Source: Azospirillum picis (GTDB taxonomy: Bacteria > Pseudomonadota > Alphaproteobacteria > Azospirillales > Azospirillaceae). From it: a DNA stretch of 64,000 nucleotides. The notes under the pieces are model-generated. The model worked only from the letters and a program-made list of their open reading frames with translations. It ran no database searches and had not been told where the DNA came from. Numbering within the stretch: position 1 is the stretch's first letter; each line of letters opens with the position of its first letter. The position numbers and the translations under genes are program-made. Location: contig NZ_JAGINO010000028.1 in assembly GCF_017876115.1 (NCBI RefSeq), forward strand, positions 26,495-90,494, read 5' to 3'. This document shows positions 1-9,509 of the stretch, in pieces.

Positions 1-456
1 TTGTGCAAGCGAGAGTGACCAGCCGCCATCAACCGGCGCCTCGATCACGCGTAGCAGATCGACAACGCCAGCGCCGACTTGACTGGAAACAGCATCGGAG
101 ACCGGTGTGATGCGCACGAGCCGGTGGTACGCGTCGCGAACACGCTCCTGAGGCAAAGGCGGTCGGGCACGGAAGTCTGGGATTGGGGCGTCGCGAGTCC
201 AGACCTCATCAAGGCTAAGACCCACCACGCGGGCGATCTCGATCAAAGTATCTCGGCGCGGCTTGGCAACTCGCGGGCTACCATCGGGCCGGATCGTCAG
301 TATGTCCTTGATCAAGCCGACGTTTGGTCCAATCCGGGCACTCAGCTCACGTTGGCTCAGGCCGTGACGGTCCATGTAACCCTGCAAGAGCGTCCGCAGA
401 CGCTTCATCTCAGGCGATGCAAGATCCTCAGCCGTGGCGCCCATATCGCTGAGCAT
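1..456 (-). CDS. XRE-type helix-turn-helix regulator, 3' end beyond window
   Basis: Reading the minus strand from the ATG at 456 gives 152 codons without a stop, so the gene runs off the left edge. Residues about 17-65 have the shape of a cro/C1-type HTH (RTLLQGYMDRHGLSQRELSARIG followed by a second helix and a KPRRDTLIEIARVVG segment), typical of XRE repressors that start with a DNA-binding domain. The rest is an uncharacterised tail with a basic stretch. A GAGGGA box lies about six bases before the ATG and fixes the start. It faces away from the rest of the window. The partner is beyond the edge, so whether it is a toxin-antitoxin antitoxin or a stand-alone regulator cannot be told. Confidence 0.7.
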   Translation of the reverse strand, partial: MLSDMGATAEDLASPEMKRLRTLLQGYMDRHGLSQRELSARIGPNVGLIKDILTIRPDGSPRVAKPRRDTLIEIARVVGLSLDEVWTRDAPIPDFRARPPLPQERVRDAYHRLVRITPVSDAVSSQVGAGVVDLLRVIEAPVDGGWSLSLAQ

Positions 457-732
457 GGCGTCCCTCGTTTATTGCCAATCCCCGGGCGAAAACTGCGTGA
501 TTTTGTGCCTAGTCGAGCGCATCCTCAAGAGATTTGATGCCTGATGTAATGAGGAGCGCAGAATTTGTTCGATTGCGTCGCGTGCTCGACCGCCAAATAA
601 GAAATGTCGCAGCCGGCTCGCTACAGGCGCCCCAGTTCGTGCAGGCATTACGCTAAGCCGACAACCAAGTGACGCGGCCACGCCGTCACGCCTTGCCCTG
701 CCACGCCGCCAGATTCCGACGGAGTGACGACC

Positions 733-864
733 ATGATCTTGCGAGGCTACGGCCTGATTGACGTCGGAGAGACTCTAAGAGATCCACCACTATTGGACGC
801 AACAATGCTGGACGCGGTACGGCGCTCGGATGATGACAACCGGAGACGAGGGAAGACAGCATGA
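733..864 (+). CDS. small hypothetical protein (43 aa)
   Basis: A 43-codon frame begins with ATG preceded by GGAG eight bases upstream and ends with a TGA that overlaps the ATG of the next gene (ATGA at 861-864). The overlap and the ribosome-binding site are the main evidence, because no family is recognised. The product is acidic/basic mixed and has no obvious membrane segment. Translational coupling to the 124-aa protein downstream is likely. It could be a spurious frame, since it is short. Confidence 0.4.
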   Translation: MILRGYGLIDVGETLRDPPLLDATMLDAVRRSDDDNRRRGKTA

Positions 865-1235
865 ACAGAAAGATGTGGCCCAAAGAGGACCCTGGTGCAG
901 ACCTGCTGCGCGCAGAGACTGACGAAGAGTTGCACGACGCGGGGGTGCGTCGGATCGTTACCGTCGCGATGGCCGGCGAAGTGTCCGACCGGGATGAACG
1001 CACAACGATCCTCGCATGGGCCATGTGCGACGCGGCAGGCATCGTTGAGAGGCGAGAACTTGACCGATTAGAAAGCATCGCGCGCCGGCTCGCAACTAGC
1101 CAAGGCTCGGTGTCGGAGGACGATAAGCGGATCCTGCGTACTTGGTCGATAGAGCAAGCAGCGAGGAGTGCACAGCACTTCGGTCTCCCATCGCCGGTCC
1201 CGCCGATAATAGTTGGCGGCCGAATATTCGACTGA
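861..1235 (+). CDS. hypothetical protein (124 aa)
   Basis: The frame starts at an ATG after a GAGGGAAGACAGC sequence and overlaps the stop of the 43-aa frame by four bases. The product is acidic, probably helical and soluble, with no signal peptide or membrane segment. I do not recognise a domain. A longer minus-strand frame (686-1297) covers the same DNA but is Ser/Arg-rich and lacks a good start, so the plus-strand reading is preferred. Gene order suggests a small two-gene unit just upstream of the helicase gene, but on the other side of a 320-base gap. Confidence 0.5.
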   Translation: MNRKMWPKEDPGADLLRAETDEELHDAGVRRIVTVAMAGEVSDRDERTTILAWAMCDAAGIVERRELDRLESIARRLATSQGSVSEDDKRILRTWSIEQAARSAQHFGLPSPVPPIIVGGRIFD

Positions 1236-1556
1236 CGGAGCAACGGCGTGATGATCCACATAGGCTTCGGAGCGGCCGTGATGCTCACGGAAGTCATCGC
1301 TGTGGGCCACGGTGCACCAGCAGCCCTTAGCCTGCTGCGTCACGCGAATACCATCACTCTATACTGTCTCGCCATCAGGATTAAGACAGGAAACTCTCTC
1401 ACAACCCAAAGAACCCACACCACAACGAGCGTTCGTTCGTTAACCTCTTGGGTTTCGAGTTTGTAACTGAACGGCGGCGTCTTCCTGGCATTTACAATTG
1501 ACGGTAGTCTTGCTAAATCCTGCTTCTGGCTAATTCGATAGTGGTGTTGGGGCATC
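1236..1556. promoter_or_regulatory. intergenic region upstream of helicase gene
   Basis: No convincing gene lies in these 321 bases. GC drops relative to the neighbours. An imperfect inverted repeat pairs AACCCAAAG (1403-1411) with CTTGGGTTT (1447-1455), flanking a near-palindromic AACGAGCGTTCGTTCGTT stretch at about 1424-1441. This is a plausible promoter/operator zone for the following operon. No clear -35/-10 pair could be fixed. Confidence 0.3.
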
Positions 1557-4500
1557 ATGGCGGGGCTCACCAAGACGCAGAAGGATCTGCGCAACGTTCT
1601 GCTTTACACGCAGGAGCTGGTCACCTTCAACGAGAAGGTCATTTATGACCTTGCGGCCGAGTCCCATCCATCCTTCCATGAAGGCGCCGTGATCGATCTT
1701 GAGGGCGTGGATGCGAACGTCGACCCAGAGATCTGGCTGCGGCTCCGGCGCCTTCGCGAGACGCAGCCACCGCCCACCGACGCCATGTTCGAGGGGTGGG
1801 TCAAGGCACAGCCGCATCCGTCGCCGGATAAGGCGCCGACGCTGCTCGACCACCGCATGCTGCGTCTCAGTATCGAGGAAATCTCGGACCTCGCCGAGGC
1901 CGGCCTGCTCGATCCAGACGAGGTCATGCGGCCACGCGAGGCCGATGTTGCGTTCCCAGAGGCGATGGACGCCATCCTGCGCACCGCGCGGATGCCCGAG
2001 TTCCGCGAGGCGTGGCGCGCGTACGTCGAGGGCCCCTGGGCGAAGTGGGCCGAGGTGGAGAAACCCCGCCGCCGTAGCATTGAGGTCTACAACCGCCTCT
2101 ACAAGGTGCAGCAGGCCGTCACAGCGGCTGGCGAGGACAACGCCATCGAGCTCGTCTGGGGCATCGGCGTCGCGCGCTGGCAGCGCGAGAGCATGCGCAT
2201 CAGCGCGCCGCTGCTAGAACAGCTGGTCGAGTTGGAGCTGCTTGAGGACGGCACGCTCACCGTCGGGCCGCGCCAAGTGCCACCATCCTTGGCGCTGAAG
2301 CCGTTCCATGCCCTGGAAGTCGAGGGGTCGAAGGCCCTTCAGCGGGATGCCGGCGCCCAGCTGGAGCGCATCGTCGAGGACCCGGACATCGCCTTCTCGC
2401 CGTTCGAGCGGAAGGTCTTCGAGCCTCTGCTCAAATCCTGCGCCGCACGGTTGTCGGCCACCGGCATCTACCTGCCCGACGAGGCCGGGCGGGATCCCGC
2501 CGACCGCTCGCTCCCGTCCATCAACGGTGTTCTGCGCATCAGCGACACCTGGGTCCTCTATGTTCGCCAGCGCGCGGCCAACTTCCGGCAGGAGGACATC
2601 CAGAAGCTGATCAAGCGCGTCGAGGAGGCCGAAGCCGAGGAGGATCTCCCCACGGCCGGGCTGCAGTTCGTCAAGCCGCCGAACGATGAGCGCCTTTACG
2701 ACGACGGCGGCCTGAACCTCGACGACGTGTCCTGGCGCCTGCCCGACGCGGTCGCCCGATCCCATGGCGGCAGGGGCGGCCGGGCCAATGACCAGGGCTC
2801 CGGACCGGAGCCCGACTTCTTCTTCCCCCTGCCGTACAACGACGATCAGCGCGATATCCTGAAGCGCCTGCGCGAAGCGGACGGCGTCGTAGTCCAAGGG
2901 CCGCCCGGCACCGGCAAGACGCACACTATCGCGAACGTGATCTGCCATTTCCTGGCAACTGGCAAGCGGGTGCTCGTCACGGCCAAGAACGCGGAGGCCC
3001 TGACCGCCCTGCAGGAGAAGCTGCCGCCCGGAATCCGCGATCTCGCCATTTCGGTCATCCACAGCGACCGGGAGGGCGCGCGGCATCTGGAACAGGCTGT
3101 TCAGGTCCTGGCGAACGAGGCCAAGCAGATCAACCCGAAGCTGGTCAGCCAGAGCATCGTCGACAACCAGCGCCTTCTCGCCGACATCCGCGACCGCATC
3201 GCCCAGATCGACGCGGAGTTGCTGTCCTACGCCCGTCGGAACCTCGAAAAGGTTGAGAGCGCTGGGGAGAGCGTGCTGCCCATGGAGTTGGCGAAGAGGG
3301 TCGTGCAGGACCGCGCCCTGCACGCCTGGTTCGAGGACCGCTTGGACCTCGACGCCCGCTACGCTCCGCGCTTCACCGACGCCGACATCGCTGAGGCGCG
3401 GGACATCCGCCGCCACTTGGCTGGGGACCTGGCCTACGGCGCGGCCGCCCTGCCCGACCCCGGCGCCCTGCCGGACGTGGCCCGCGTGCTGGCGGCGCAC
3501 GGCGAACTCGCCCGAGCCAAGGAGCTTGAGGAGCAGGCGCGCTCCGGCCAGGTGCCCTACATGGCGGTCGGTTCGGTGGAGCAGGCGCGCGCCGTCCAGG
3601 TATGGCTGACCGACTACCGGACCTTCTTTGAGGAGGTCCGGGCTGAGACCTGGATGGTCGGCACGTACCAGATCCTCCTCGGGGTCCGGCGATCGGACGA
3701 AGCGGCCCAGGCGGCCCTGCGGCGGGCGCTCGACCAGTGGGCGAAGCTCTACGCCGAAGGACGGGAGCTCGCCCTCAAGGGGATCGACACAGGCGACGCG
3801 CCGCTCGACGATCCGGCGTTCGACGCGGCCGTCGCCGCCTACGCCCGCGGCGAGAAGCCCTTCGGCCTGTTCTCGTTCGGCAAGGGCGCCCTCAAGGAAC
3901 GCCTCGCGCGGGTCCTGGTCGGCGGGAACCCGCCCGCCGCTCCGGAGCATTGGCAAGAGGTGCAGGCCACCCGGACCTGGCAGCGCGAGGCGCAAGCCTT
4001 CTTGCGCCATTGGGCGTCCGTCTGCGGCAGCCTCGGCCTACCGCCGGTTCCGACCGACTGGGAGCGCGGCCGCGGCGAACTCCTCCGCCTCGGGCGGCTG
4101 ATCGCCGCGCTCCTGCGCTTCGCGTCCGAGGCCCAGGCCAGCCTCGAGACGCTCCAGACCCTGTTCCCCTACGGCCTCGACGCCCGCGCCGTTGTCTACG
4201 AGGGTGAGATCGCGCGCGCGCTCGACGCCCTGGCGGCCAACCTGGAGAAGGCGGACTTCGCCGACGCCCAGGCGGCCCGCGGGCAGTTCGAGGCGCTTAT
4301 CGAGGGGCGGCGCCTGCCGTTCCACGCCGGGTTGGCTGAGTTCGCCTCGATGCTCGGCGACGCCTCCGTCGCCCCGAACGACCTCGCCGAAGGGTGGCGC
4401 CAAATCCGGACGGAAGCGGAACGGCTGTCGCTCCTGCGCCCGTTCCGCGCGCGGCTTGACGAGATCGCCGACCTGGTGCGCCGGTCCGGCGCGCCGTCGT

Positions 4501-6551
4501 GGGCGGACAAGCTCACCAGCGACCCGGCGTTCGACGGCGCGGACCGGTGGACGCCGGAGGCGTGGCGGAACAGCTGGGAGTGGGCCAGGGCCGATGGCTT
4601 CGTCCGCAGCATCGGCGACCGCGCCGCCATTCAAAAGCTGGCCGATGAGCGTTCAGAACTCGAAACCCGTCAGCGGGCTATCCTGGCCGAGGTTGTGCGG
4701 CTTCGGACGTTCCTCGGGTTGAAGCGCGCGCTGACCGGACGCATCGAGGCCGCCCTGGCGAAGTTCGCCTCGGCGATCGCCAAGCTGGGCGCCGGGACCG
4801 GCAAGGCGGCGGGCCGCCACCGCCGCGTCATCCGGGACGCCACGCTCGACGCCGCGGACGCGGTCCCGTGCTGGATCCTGCCCGAATGGCGGGTGGCCGA
4901 GCAGCTGCCGGCTACGCTGAACGCCTTCGATCTGGTGATCGTCGACGAAGCAAGCCAGTCCGACATCACCGCCCTGCCCGCCGTCCTGCGCGGCCGGAAG
5001 CTGCTGATCGTCGGCGACGACAAGCAGGTGAGCCCCACTCCCATCGGCCTCGACGAGCGCACCATCATCCAGCTGCGCACAACCTACCTGACGGACTTGC
5101 CCTTTGCCGACCAGATGGACCCGGCGACGTCGCTCTACGAGCTCGGCAGCATGGTTTTCCCTGGGAAGGCGGTGCTGCTGCGCGAGCATTTCCGCTGCGT
5201 CGAGCCGATCATCCGCTTCTCCGCACGGTTCTACCAGAACCTGCTGGTGCCGATGCGCCTGCCCAAGGCGACAGAGCGCCTCGATCCGCCTCTCATCGAC
5301 ATCCTGGTGCGCGACGGCGTGAAGACGGGGGATATCAACAAACGGGAGGCCGACGTCATCGTCGACGAGGTGCGGCGCCTGTCCGAAGACCCCGCCTACG
5401 AGAAGCGCTCCATCGGCATCATCTCGTTGATCGGCGACAAGCAGGCGAAGCTCATCTACGACCGGCTCATGCGCGAGTTCGGGGCGGAGGTCATCGACCG
5501 CCACCGGATCATGTGCGGCAGCGCCGCGACGTTCCAAGGGCAAGAACGCGACATCATCTTCCTGTCGATGGTGGCGTGCCCCAAGACAGCAATGATGCAG
5601 AGGACGCGCGCGTACGAGCAGCGTTACAACGTGGCCCTGTCACGCGCCCGCGACCGGCTCGTGCTCGTCCGGTCCGTCACCTCGTCGGATCTGAAGCCCG
5701 GCGACCTCAAGCTCCAGGTCATTGAGCACTTTCGCAACCCCATGGGCGAAGGCAAGGTCATCGTCCGCAAGGACGTGCTCGACGTCTGCGACTCCGGCTT
5801 CGAGAAGGAGTTCGGCGCGCGCCTGCTCGACCTCGGATACCGCCTCCGGCCCCAAGTGCCGGTTGGCGGCTACCGCATCGACTTCGTTGTCGAGGGCGCT
5901 GACGACCGACGGCTGGCGATCGAGCTCGACGGCGACGCCTATCATGGCCCGGACCGTTGGGCCGAGGACTTCCGGCGTCAGAAGTCACTCGAACGGCTGG
6001 GCTGGACCTTCTGGCGGTGTTGGGGCTCGGAATGGACGGCCGACCCCGATGGATGCTTGGCTGACCTGAAGCGCACACTCGGCGCAATGGGGATCGAGCC
6101 GCTCGGCGCCGAGCCGCCGCAGGGGGCCTGGACCGAGTTCCGCGAGGTCGAAGCCGCGGTGCCGTCCGAGGCAGAAGCGGTGGCAGCCGAACCCGACCCG
6201 GAAGCAGAGGTAGGCGAGATCGCCGCCGCTGCGGCCCGCGCCGAGGCGCGGCCGGAAGACGTGGCAGCCGAGCCGCTGGATCCGCTCGCGTCGTCCTCGG
6301 CTGCACCGCCCGTCAACGCCGGCGACCTCGTGATCGTGCGCTACGACGACACGCCGGACCGGACCGTCCGCGTCCGCATCAGCGAGACGGAGCATGCCCC
6401 GGAGGTCGGCATCATCCGCGTCGGCGACCCGTTGGCCAAGGCGCTGCTCGGCAGCACGCTCGAAGACGAGTTCGAGGTGGACCTCGGCGGCGGGAAAACC
6501 CGGCTCGGCATGATCGAGCGCATTGAGCGCACCCCAGTGGCGGCAGTCTGA
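1557..6551 (+). CDS. SF1 helicase fused to MTES_1575-type nuclease and GreA/B-C-like domain
   Basis: The 1664-aa protein has an SF1 (COG1112/AAA_11-AAA_12) helicase core. Walker A GPPGTGKT is near residue 447, motif II VDEAS near 1129, GDDKQ near 1152, a GQERD block near 1328 and the VALSRARDR arginine motif near 1359. An insertion of nearly 700 residues separates motifs I and II. Residues about 1408-1510 match the REase_MTES_1575/Vsr-like fold (ERIDF-like RIDFVVE, then ELDGDAYH, then a Trp-rich WRCWGSEW). An Ala/Glu-rich linker follows. The last 80 residues (PLAKALLGSTLEDEFEV) resemble the GreA/GreB C-terminal domain. Helicase-nuclease fusions of this kind occur in anti-phage systems such as Hhe. 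The N-terminal 400 residues are unassigned. The next gene starts 10 bases downstream, so they are probably one operon. Role in nucleic-acid surveillance is inferred. Confidence 0.85.
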   Translation: MAGLTKTQKDLRNVLLYTQELVTFNEKVIYDLAAESHPSFHEGAVIDLEGVDANVDPEIWLRLRRLRETQPPPTDAMFEGWVKAQPHPSPDKAPTLLDHRMLRLSIEEISDLAEAGLLDPDEVMRPREADVAFPEAMDAILRTARMPEFREAWRAYVEGPWAKWAEVEKPRRRSIEVYNRLYKVQQAVTAAGEDNAIELVWGIGVARWQRESMRISAPLLEQLVELELLEDGTLTVGPRQVPPSLALKPFHALEVEGSKALQRDAGAQLERIVEDPDIAFSPFERKVFEPLLKSCAARLSATGIYLPDEAGRDPADRSLPSINGVLRISDTWVLYVRQRAANFRQEDIQKLIKRVEEAEAEEDLPTAGLQFVKPPNDERLYDDGGLNLDDVSWRLPDAVARSHGGRGGRANDQGSGPEPDFFFPLPYNDDQRDILKRLREADGVVVQGPPGTGKTHTIANVICHFLATGKRVLVTAKNAEALTALQEKLPPGIRDLAISVIHSDREGARHLEQAVQVLANEAKQINPKLVSQSIVDNQRLLADIRDRIAQIDAELLSYARRNLEKVESAGESVLPMELAKRVVQDRALHAWFEDRLDLDARYAPRFTDADIAEARDIRRHLAGDLAYGAAALPDPGALPDVARVLAAHGELARAKELEEQARSGQVPYMAVGSVEQARAVQVWLTDYRTFFEEVRAETWMVGTYQILLGVRRSDEAAQAALRRALDQWAKLYAEGRELALKGIDTGDAPLDDPAFDAAVAAYARGEKPFGLFSFGKGALKERLARVLVGGNPPAAPEHWQEVQATRTWQREAQAFLRHWASVCGSLGLPPVPTDWERGRGELLRLGRLIAALLRFASEAQASLETLQTLFPYGLDARAVVYEGEIARALDALAANLEKADFADAQAARGQFEALIEGRRLPFHAGLAEFASMLGDASVAPNDLAEGWRQIRTEAERLSLLRPFRARLDEIADLVRRSGAPSWADKLTSDPAFDGADRWTPEAWRNSWEWARADGFVRSIGDRAAIQKLADERSELETRQRAILAEVVRLRTFLGLKRALTGRIEAALAKFASAIAKLGAGTGKAAGRHRRVIRDATLDAADAVPCWILPEWRVAEQLPATLNAFDLVIVDEASQSDITALPAVLRGRKLLIVGDDKQVSPTPIGLDERTIIQLRTTYLTDLPFADQMDPATSLYELGSMVFPGKAVLLREHFRCVEPIIRFSARFYQNLLVPMRLPKATERLDPPLIDILVRDGVKTGDINKREADVIVDEVRRLSEDPAYEKRSIGIISLIGDKQAKLIYDRLMREFGAEVIDRHRIMCGSAATFQGQERDIIFLSMVACPKTAMMQRTRAYEQRYNVALSRARDRLVLVRSVTSSDLKPGDLKLQVIEHFRNPMGEGKVIVRKDVLDVCDSGFEKEFGARLLDLGYRLRPQVPVGGYRIDFVVEGADDRRLAIELDGDAYHGPDRWAEDFRRQKSLERLGWTFWRCWGSEWTADPDGCLADLKRTLGAMGIEPLGAEPPQGAWTEFREVEAAVPSEAEAVAAEPDPEAEVGEIAAAAARAEARPEDVAAEPLDPLASSSAAPPVNAGDLVIVRYDDTPDRTVRVRISETEHAPEVGIIRVGDPLAKALLGSTLEDEFEVDLGGGKTRLGMIERIERTPVAAV

Positions 6552-6561
6552 GGAAGCGACG

Positions 6562-8262
6562 ATGAGCGTGCGCTTTCGCAAGTCGATCCGGCTTTTCCCC
6601 GGCGTGCGGCTCAACCTGAGCGGCGGGCGCATCAGTACGACCATCGGCGTACCGGGGGCGTCGCTGAACCTCGGCTTGGACGGCCAAGCTCACGTGACGC
6701 TCGGCATCCCCGGCACCGGGCTGTCGTACCGGGCCAGGATCTCCCCTCCGCCGCAGGCGCCCGCTCACCGGGTGCCCGCCCCGCGGTCGCCCGAGCCGCA
6801 GCCGTTCCGCGTCCGGGAGCACGGCCTGCCCTTTGACGCGCCCTCACAGGCGGAGCCCCTGCCGGGCGAAATTCGCAGCGCGGCGATACGGAGCCTGACC
6901 AGCCCGAACCTCATTCGGCTGAAGACGCTGGTCAACGAAGCGGCGGATCGGCGGCAGAGCCTCCAGAGTACGATCTCCAGCCGCAGGTTCTCCGTTGGTA
7001 TCGCTGAAAGGCGCCTGGCGTTCGCGAAGACCTTCATCGTCCGCCTCTTCTCCCGCGGCCGCATCGCACGCCTGGAGGAGGAGATCGAGACCGGACGGCT
7101 CGAAATCGAAGCCGCGGCGAAGGAAATGGAACTCACCAGCATCCAACTGGACTTCGCCTTCGACGGGCGTGTGCTGCGCCTCTTCGAGGAACTCCGCGAG
7201 GCTTTCAACCGTCTCCGGCGAAGCGCACGGGTCTGGGACGTCACCACCGAGAACGCGACGAATCGATTCACTGAACGCACCCTCGCGTCCAGAGCGATGA
7301 CCCGGACCCTCGTCACCTTCGGTACCGCCCGGACGGACATCGTCAAGGCCGACTGGGAGGCGCTGCGGTTCGGGAACGCGAACGGCGAAGACCTTTACCT
7401 GTACCCCGGCTTCGTCCTCCTCAAGGAGCGCAGCGGCGACTTCGCGCTCGTCGACATCGCGGACATGCAGATCCAGGCCGGCGCCGTGCGGTTCCACGAG
7501 GAAGAAGGCGTGCCGCACGACGCCACCGTCGTCGGAACCACCTGGAAGAAGACCAACAAGGACGGTTCCCCCGACCGCCGTTTTCGGGACAACTACCAGA
7601 TTCCGATCGCCCATTACGGCGAGCTGACGATCCAGAGTAGGAGCGGGATCAACGAGGCCTATATGTTCAGCAACGCGGGCGCGGCGGCCAGCTTCGCTTC
7701 CGCCTTCGCCACGTACCAGGCGGCGCTCGCCGCGACAGCGGGCGGCGTGGCAGCGCCGTCTGACGACGGAGTCGACTGCGGAGCGGTCGAAACCGCGTTT
7801 GAGGTCGACGCGGACGGCGATGCCCCGGACCGCGGCCCACCGTTCCCCGTCCTCGACGCCGTGTTCCTGGCGCTGCTCGCCATCGGCGCCGGCGCCTGGT
7901 TCGTCGGGCCGCGCCTCTGGCATGACCCGGCGCCGGTCACTGCGCTCACCGCGCCGGCGCCAATGGCGTCCGAAACGACAGTGACGCCCGCCGCGCTCCC
8001 TCCGCAGGGCGTGGTGGCCGCAAGCGTCCCAAGCCCGGCCGCTCCCGCGCCCAAGGCAGTTGCCCGCGAGACGGCCGAAGTGCGCGCCCAAGCTGCGAAT
8101 GTCCGGAGGGACGCGGGCGCCAACGCGCCGGTTCTCCGGACCGCGCGCAGGGGCGAGCGGTTCTCCGTGTTCTCCCAGAAGGAAGACTGGCTTGAGATCG
8201 GCGACACGCAGCCCGCAGGGTGGATTCACCGCAGCTTGGTCGAACTACCGACGGCGAGGTGA
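6562..8262 (+). CDS. DUF4236 / coiled-coil / TM / SH3-domain protein
   Basis: Start chosen at the ATG at 6562 (GAGGAAG box just upstream, 10 bases after the helicase stop), giving 566 aa. Residues 1-45 (RFRKSIRLFPGVRLNLSGG...) match DUF4236, a short N-terminal domain of many Gram-negative accessory proteins. About residues 100-230 form a probable coiled coil. A middle domain follows (about 235-400). One membrane helix lies near residues 430-455 (PVLDAVFLALLAIGAGAWFVG). After an Ala/Pro linker the C terminus is a bacterial SH3 domain (NVRRDAGANAPVLRTARRGE, then WLEIG and GWIHRSLV). The protein probably sits in the inner membrane with the SH3 domain outside the cytoplasm. Its tight spacing behind the helicase suggests a shared function, perhaps sensing or anchoring. 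Confidence 0.75.
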   Translation: MSVRFRKSIRLFPGVRLNLSGGRISTTIGVPGASLNLGLDGQAHVTLGIPGTGLSYRARISPPPQAPAHRVPAPRSPEPQPFRVREHGLPFDAPSQAEPLPGEIRSAAIRSLTSPNLIRLKTLVNEAADRRQSLQSTISSRRFSVGIAERRLAFAKTFIVRLFSRGRIARLEEEIETGRLEIEAAAKEMELTSIQLDFAFDGRVLRLFEELREAFNRLRRSARVWDVTTENATNRFTERTLASRAMTRTLVTFGTARTDIVKADWEALRFGNANGEDLYLYPGFVLLKERSGDFALVDIADMQIQAGAVRFHEEEGVPHDATVVGTTWKKTNKDGSPDRRFRDNYQIPIAHYGELTIQSRSGINEAYMFSNAGAAASFASAFATYQAALAATAGGVAAPSDDGVDCGAVETAFEVDADGDAPDRGPPFPVLDAVFLALLAIGAGAWFVGPRLWHDPAPVTALTAPAPMASETTVTPAALPPQGVVAASVPSPAAPAPKAVARETAEVRAQAANVRRDAGANAPVLRTARRGERFSVFSQKEDWLEIGDTQPAGWIHRSLVELPTAR

Positions 8263-8308
8263 GACAGGGACCAAAGGGCCTGCATCGGCGTCCGCTGCGA
8301 TCATTCCA

Positions 8309-9322
8309 TCACTCCTCCTCCTTTAATGGAACTTCCTCGAAGACGAATTTCGGCTTTCTCGCGTTTTGCTCTCGAATGATAGCGATACGACCTGCGCTCA
8401 GCCCACAGCTGTGCTCTGTGATAATTTCCCTTTGACGCCTAGGTTGTACGGACACGGGGCGCCGGAGCATCGGACTGACAACAGCGCGGCCAAGTCTATT
8501 GAGGCGTTCAATGATGTCATTGGCCGGTTGGCACCCTTCACCATCGATCTTCTTGAGCAACTCCGCCACAGACTCAATGCCGACACGTTCGATAGTATCC
8601 TCAACGACTTCACGCGCTTTCTCCCGCCTCCACCCAGGCGCGGTTGCCAATCTTTGATAGCGACTTACCAATTTACTAATGCTCAACTCTGTATTTTCGC
8701 TGGCTGCATCCAAGTCCTTAATGGATGAGCGACTGGCTGAACTCGGGTAACGCTGGGTCCACGCGGCCTGTCGGTCTATCACGGGGATGATTCCATTCCT
8801 GCTTACCATGGGTCTTTCCAAGGTTCCTTGGGGTCCGATTCCAGAGGGAATGGCTCCGGGAACCGCACCACCCTCCTCGGGAGTCGGACCACCCTCTTCG
8901 GATACCGGACTTGAAGCTTCAACTGCCGGACCAGTGGACTTGACTTGTCCGGCAGTAGATGTTTGGCCCAGAATTAACTCGAAGCTGTGGCTGGTGTGCG
9001 ACCCGTCTTTGCGTCGGCGGGTAATTTTTGTTATTAACCCCGCCAACTCAAGTTGCCGAATGCCACGTCGAACCGCGTCCTCCCCGATATGGGCAAGACG
9101 CGCAATATGCCTGATGCTCGGAAAGCACCATCCATTATTCGAATTATAAGCAGTAGCTAGAACCGCTGCGACTAGGATCGCAGAGCGCGGATGATTGCCT
9201 ACACGTGTCTCGCTTGTACTGTCCGAGCGAATAAGCGCACTTTCGTAATCAGCAGCCATAGCCAATTCGAGCCATTGAAGTCGCTGCCCTTGGGTAAGAG
9301 TCTTCTTGAGCACGTTGAGCAT
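8309..9322 (-). CDS. HTH_36 domain protein, replication-initiator-like
   Basis: Start chosen at the ATG at 9322 (GAGG five bases upstream), giving 337 aa; a longer frame reaches 9346. Residues about 48-105 contain an HTH_36 winged helix (NNGWCFPSIRHIARLAHIGE followed by AVRRGIRQLELAGLI), as found in plasmid replication and phage DNA-binding proteins. A Ser/Gly/Pro-rich linker and a helical C-terminal domain follow. Base composition is clearly less GC-rich than the flanking genes, suggesting a different origin. It stands alone, convergent with the DUF4236 gene. A Rep role is possible, but I see no clean iteron set next to it. Confidence 0.6.
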   Translation of the reverse strand: MLNVLKKTLTQGQRLQWLELAMAADYESALIRSDSTSETRVGNHPRSAILVAAVLATAYNSNNGWCFPSIRHIARLAHIGEDAVRRGIRQLELAGLITKITRRRKDGSHTSHSFELILGQTSTAGQVKSTGPAVEASSPVSEEGGPTPEEGGAVPGAIPSGIGPQGTLERPMVSRNGIIPVIDRQAAWTQRYPSSASRSSIKDLDAASENTELSISKLVSRYQRLATAPGWRREKAREVVEDTIERVGIESVAELLKKIDGEGCQPANDIIERLNRLGRAVVSPMLRRPVSVQPRRQREIITEHSCGLSAGRIAIIREQNARKPKFVFEEVPLKEEE

Positions 9323-9509
9323 GGGAACCTCGACGTTGGGCCGCAATCGCGGTGCTCCGTTGCCACAGAGCGATCAACGTGAGGATGGGCATTCCAAGGG
9401 ATTGGCTCCGCCATCCAGCAGTCTAAGGACCAGACCCTGGAGCTTGAGCTAGAATGCCACCCTACCGCACTGCAACAGATATCCCAAGCTTGTCCAGGCC
9501 GGACCGCAA

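Noticed and set aside
79..537. 152-codon plus-strand frame at the left edge
   Set aside because: It is opposite the XRE gene, which has a clear HTH and ribosome-binding site.
2214..4010. 598-codon minus-strand frame opposite the helicase gene
   Set aside because: It mirrors the helicase frame, has no family resemblance, and results from high third-position GC.
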